DNA from: Duganella alba
Lineage (GTDB): Bacteria > Pseudomonadota > Gammaproteobacteria > Burkholderiales > Burkholderiaceae_D
Length of the DNA stretch: 64,000 bases
Direction of reading: 5' to 3'
NCBI RefSeq assembly: GCF_009674495.1
Contig: NZ_WKJN01000006.1
Coordinates: forward strand, 186,001-250,000
Shown here: piece by piece, positions 62,680-64,000 of the stretch
Numbering within the stretch: the first letter of the stretch is position 1
How the letters are laid out: each line of letters begins with the position of its first letter
Notes under the pieces: model-generated
Seen by the model: only the letters and a program-made list of their open reading frames with translations
Databases searched by the model: none
Told to the model about the DNA's origin: nothing
Made by a program: the position numbers and the translations under genes

Positions 62680-63744
62680 ATGACGTTTCCATCTGCCGTA
62701 GATAGCCTGGACACCTTGTCTGTGCCGACCGCGCCGCGTTCGCGCGACGGCCGTTTCCGCAATCCGGTCAAGATGCACAAGATGGGCTTCTTTAAGTCGC
62801 TGGGCATCATGCTGCGCTTCGCTTTCGACAAGCCGAAAGACACGGTGCCCACGCTCCCGATTCCCGTTCACGCGATCACGCAGCAGCAGTTATTGGATGC
62901 TCCGGATCGCAGCCTGTTCCGTCTCGGCCACTCGACGGTACTGCTCAAGCTCAATGGCAATTTCTGGCTGACCGATCCGGTGTTTTCCGAGCGCGCGTCG
63001 CCGGTGCAGTGGGCCGGGCCGCAGCGTTTCCACAAGCCGCCGATCAGTATCGACGACCTGCCGCCGATCAAGGGCGTGATCCTGTCGCACGACCATTACG
63101 ATCACCTGGATTACGCGGCGGTGAAAAAGCTGGCCGCCAAGACCGAGCATTTCATCACCACGCTGGGCGTGGGCGACCGCCTGATTGCCTGGGGCATCCC
63201 GGCCAAGAAGGTGCAGCAGTTGAGCTGGTGGCAGAGCACCTTCGTGGCCGGCCTCAAGCTGGTGGCGACGCCGGCGCAGCATTTTTCCGGCCGTGGCCTG
63301 AGCGACCGCAACAAGACCTTGTGGGCCTCGTTCGTGATCGAGGACCGCGATGTCCGGATCTTTTTCAGCGGCGATAGCGGCTATTTCGACGGTTTTAAAG
63401 AGATTGGCCGCCGCTACGGCCCGTTCGACCTGACCATGGTGGAAACCGGCGCCTACGACCCGCAATGGCCGGACGTGCACATGCAGCCGGAGGAATCCTT
63501 GCAGGCGCACATCGATTTGCAGGGCAAGGTGCTGCTGCCGATTCACAACGGTACGTTCGATCTGTCGCTGCATGCGTGGCACGATCCGTTCGACCGCATC
63601 ACCCAGCTGGCGGAAGAGCGCCGCCTGCCGATCGCCACGCCGGAAATCGGTCTGCCGCTGGATATTCTCCAGCCGCATGCGGAAACCAAATGGTGGGAGC
63701 CGCTGGCGCAGCAGGAAGCCGCCGCTGAGGCAGCACGTGCCTGA
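62680..63744 (+). CDS. MBL-fold metallo-hydrolase (UlaG / NAPE-PLD-like)
   Basis: A 354-residue zinc hydrolase. The metal motif is H137-D-H139-Y-D141-H142 (SHDHYDHLD); FSGDSGYFDGF supplies the bridging Asp and LPIHNGTFDLS a later His. The N-terminal segment and RLGHSTVLLKLNG resemble the NAPE-phospholipase D/UlaG branch (COG2220), which cut phosphodiesters or lactones; the lipid-type substrate is inference. GCAGGAG precedes the ATG at 62680. It is probably repressed by the divergent TetR. Confidence 0.9.
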   Translation: MTFPSAVDSLDTLSVPTAPRSRDGRFRNPVKMHKMGFFKSLGIMLRFAFDKPKDTVPTLPIPVHAITQQQLLDAPDRSLFRLGHSTVLLKLNGNFWLTDPVFSERASPVQWAGPQRFHKPPISIDDLPPIKGVILSHDHYDHLDYAAVKKLAAKTEHFITTLGVGDRLIAWGIPAKKVQQLSWWQSTFVAGLKLVATPAQHFSGRGLSDRNKTLWASFVIEDRDVRIFFSGDSGYFDGFKEIGRRYGPFDLTMVETGAYDPQWPDVHMQPEESLQAHIDLQGKVLLPIHNGTFDLSLHAWHDPFDRITQLAEERRLPIATPEIGLPLDILQPHAETKWWEPLAQQEAAAEAARA

Positions 63745-64000
63745 TCAGGCGGTGATGTTGATGAACTTGCCGATGGTCTGCCCCAGCGTATTGACCTGAG
63801 GCTTGGGGGCGACCAGATCCGCCGGCAGCTGCTGTTCCGAGCGCGGCGGATTTTCTATGGCGCGGGTGAGGTTGACGGTGGGCAGCGGCTTTTGTGCTGA
63901 TTGCGTGGCCTGGTTGCTGTCGCGCTGGTTAGCCGCCAACGTCTGTTTGTCCTTGTCCAGCTGATCGCGGCTGGCGTCCAGCCGGTCCGCGTCCTCGCTG
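63745..64000 (-). CDS. partial gene: C-terminal part of a hydrophilic hypothetical protein
   Basis: An open minus-strand frame runs without a stop to the right edge, so the N-terminus lies outside the window. The visible 84 residues are rich in Asp, Gln, Lys and Ala (DRLDASRDQLDKDKQTL), suggesting a coiled coil, followed by a Pro-containing tail ending NTLGQTIGKFINITA. No family is recognised. Its stop is directly next to the convergent metallo-hydrolase stop. Confidence 0.6.
   Translation of the reverse strand, partial: SEDADRLDASRDQLDKDKQTLAANQRDSNQATQSAQKPLPTVNLTRAIENPPRSEQQLPADLVAPKPQVNTLGQTIGKFINITA

Overview
The window is about 64 kb of GC-rich, densely coded bacterial chromosome. Several features point to a betaproteobacterium of the Oxalobacteraceae (Massilia/Duganella/Janthinobacterium type): TonB-dependent receptors next to secreted hydrolases, a PEP-CTERM sorting signal, cytochrome c5-type and three-haem cytochromes, a bacteriophytochrome, large hybrid kinases, and a GGGTCAGACCCC palindrome that I associate with such genomes. 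The family assignment is inference from gene content. I see no phage, insertion sequence, CRISPR array or rRNA.

Layout. 1-13 kb holds housekeeping and metabolic genes: a proline iminopeptidase, a DUF2721 membrane protein, a secreted START-like protein, a FadH-type 2,4-dienoyl-CoA reductase, a periplasmic binding protein, a Kef/YbaL-type antiporter, an AhpD-like protein under a MocR regulator, a GNAT enzyme, an azoreductase, a KAS III and a CtpA protease. 13-23 kb is a secretion/proteolysis block: a Spy/CpxP-like protein with a terminator hairpin in its leader, a TonB receptor, three tandem M13 metallopeptidases and a lipoprotein. 23-26 kb has a cytochrome c, tRNA-Arg(CCG), an AT-richer glycosyltransferase that may be acquired, and an Rrf2/DUF1993 cluster. 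26-31 kb is a glycan-use locus (GH30 enzyme plus TonB receptor) with a clear promoter and LacI-type operator.

31-39 kb has a bacteriophytochrome kinase, a BaeSR-like two-component pair and, only 21 bp behind it, a three-subunit Tat/GMC/cytochrome dehydrogenase operon. A PEP-CTERM protein overlaps the end of that operon. 40-41.5 kb is a divergent LysR/TauD-like dioxygenase pair. 41.9-48 kb is a tightly packed signalling operon: CHASE3-GAF-kinase-REC3, CheR, CheB, REC-kinase.

48.6-56.7 kb is the most interesting region, a nucleobase/nucleoside uptake and conversion system. One arm (minus strand) carries a GntR regulator, a Tsx-like channel, a BMP-family binding protein, a Rieske oxygenase and a nucleoside deaminase. 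The other arm (plus strand) carries the ABC ATPase and two permeases. Both structural arms have sequences matching sigma-54 promoters, and each has a matching GntR-type 11-mer just downstream. This suggests nitrogen control combined with substrate-responsive repression.

56.7-64 kb has a PAS chemoreceptor, a 2Fe-2S ferredoxin, an AraC/AhpD-like divergent pair, a MoaD/ThiS-like small protein paired with an Asp-box propeller protein, a TetR/metallo-hydrolase divergent pair, and the 3' part of a gene that runs off the right edge.
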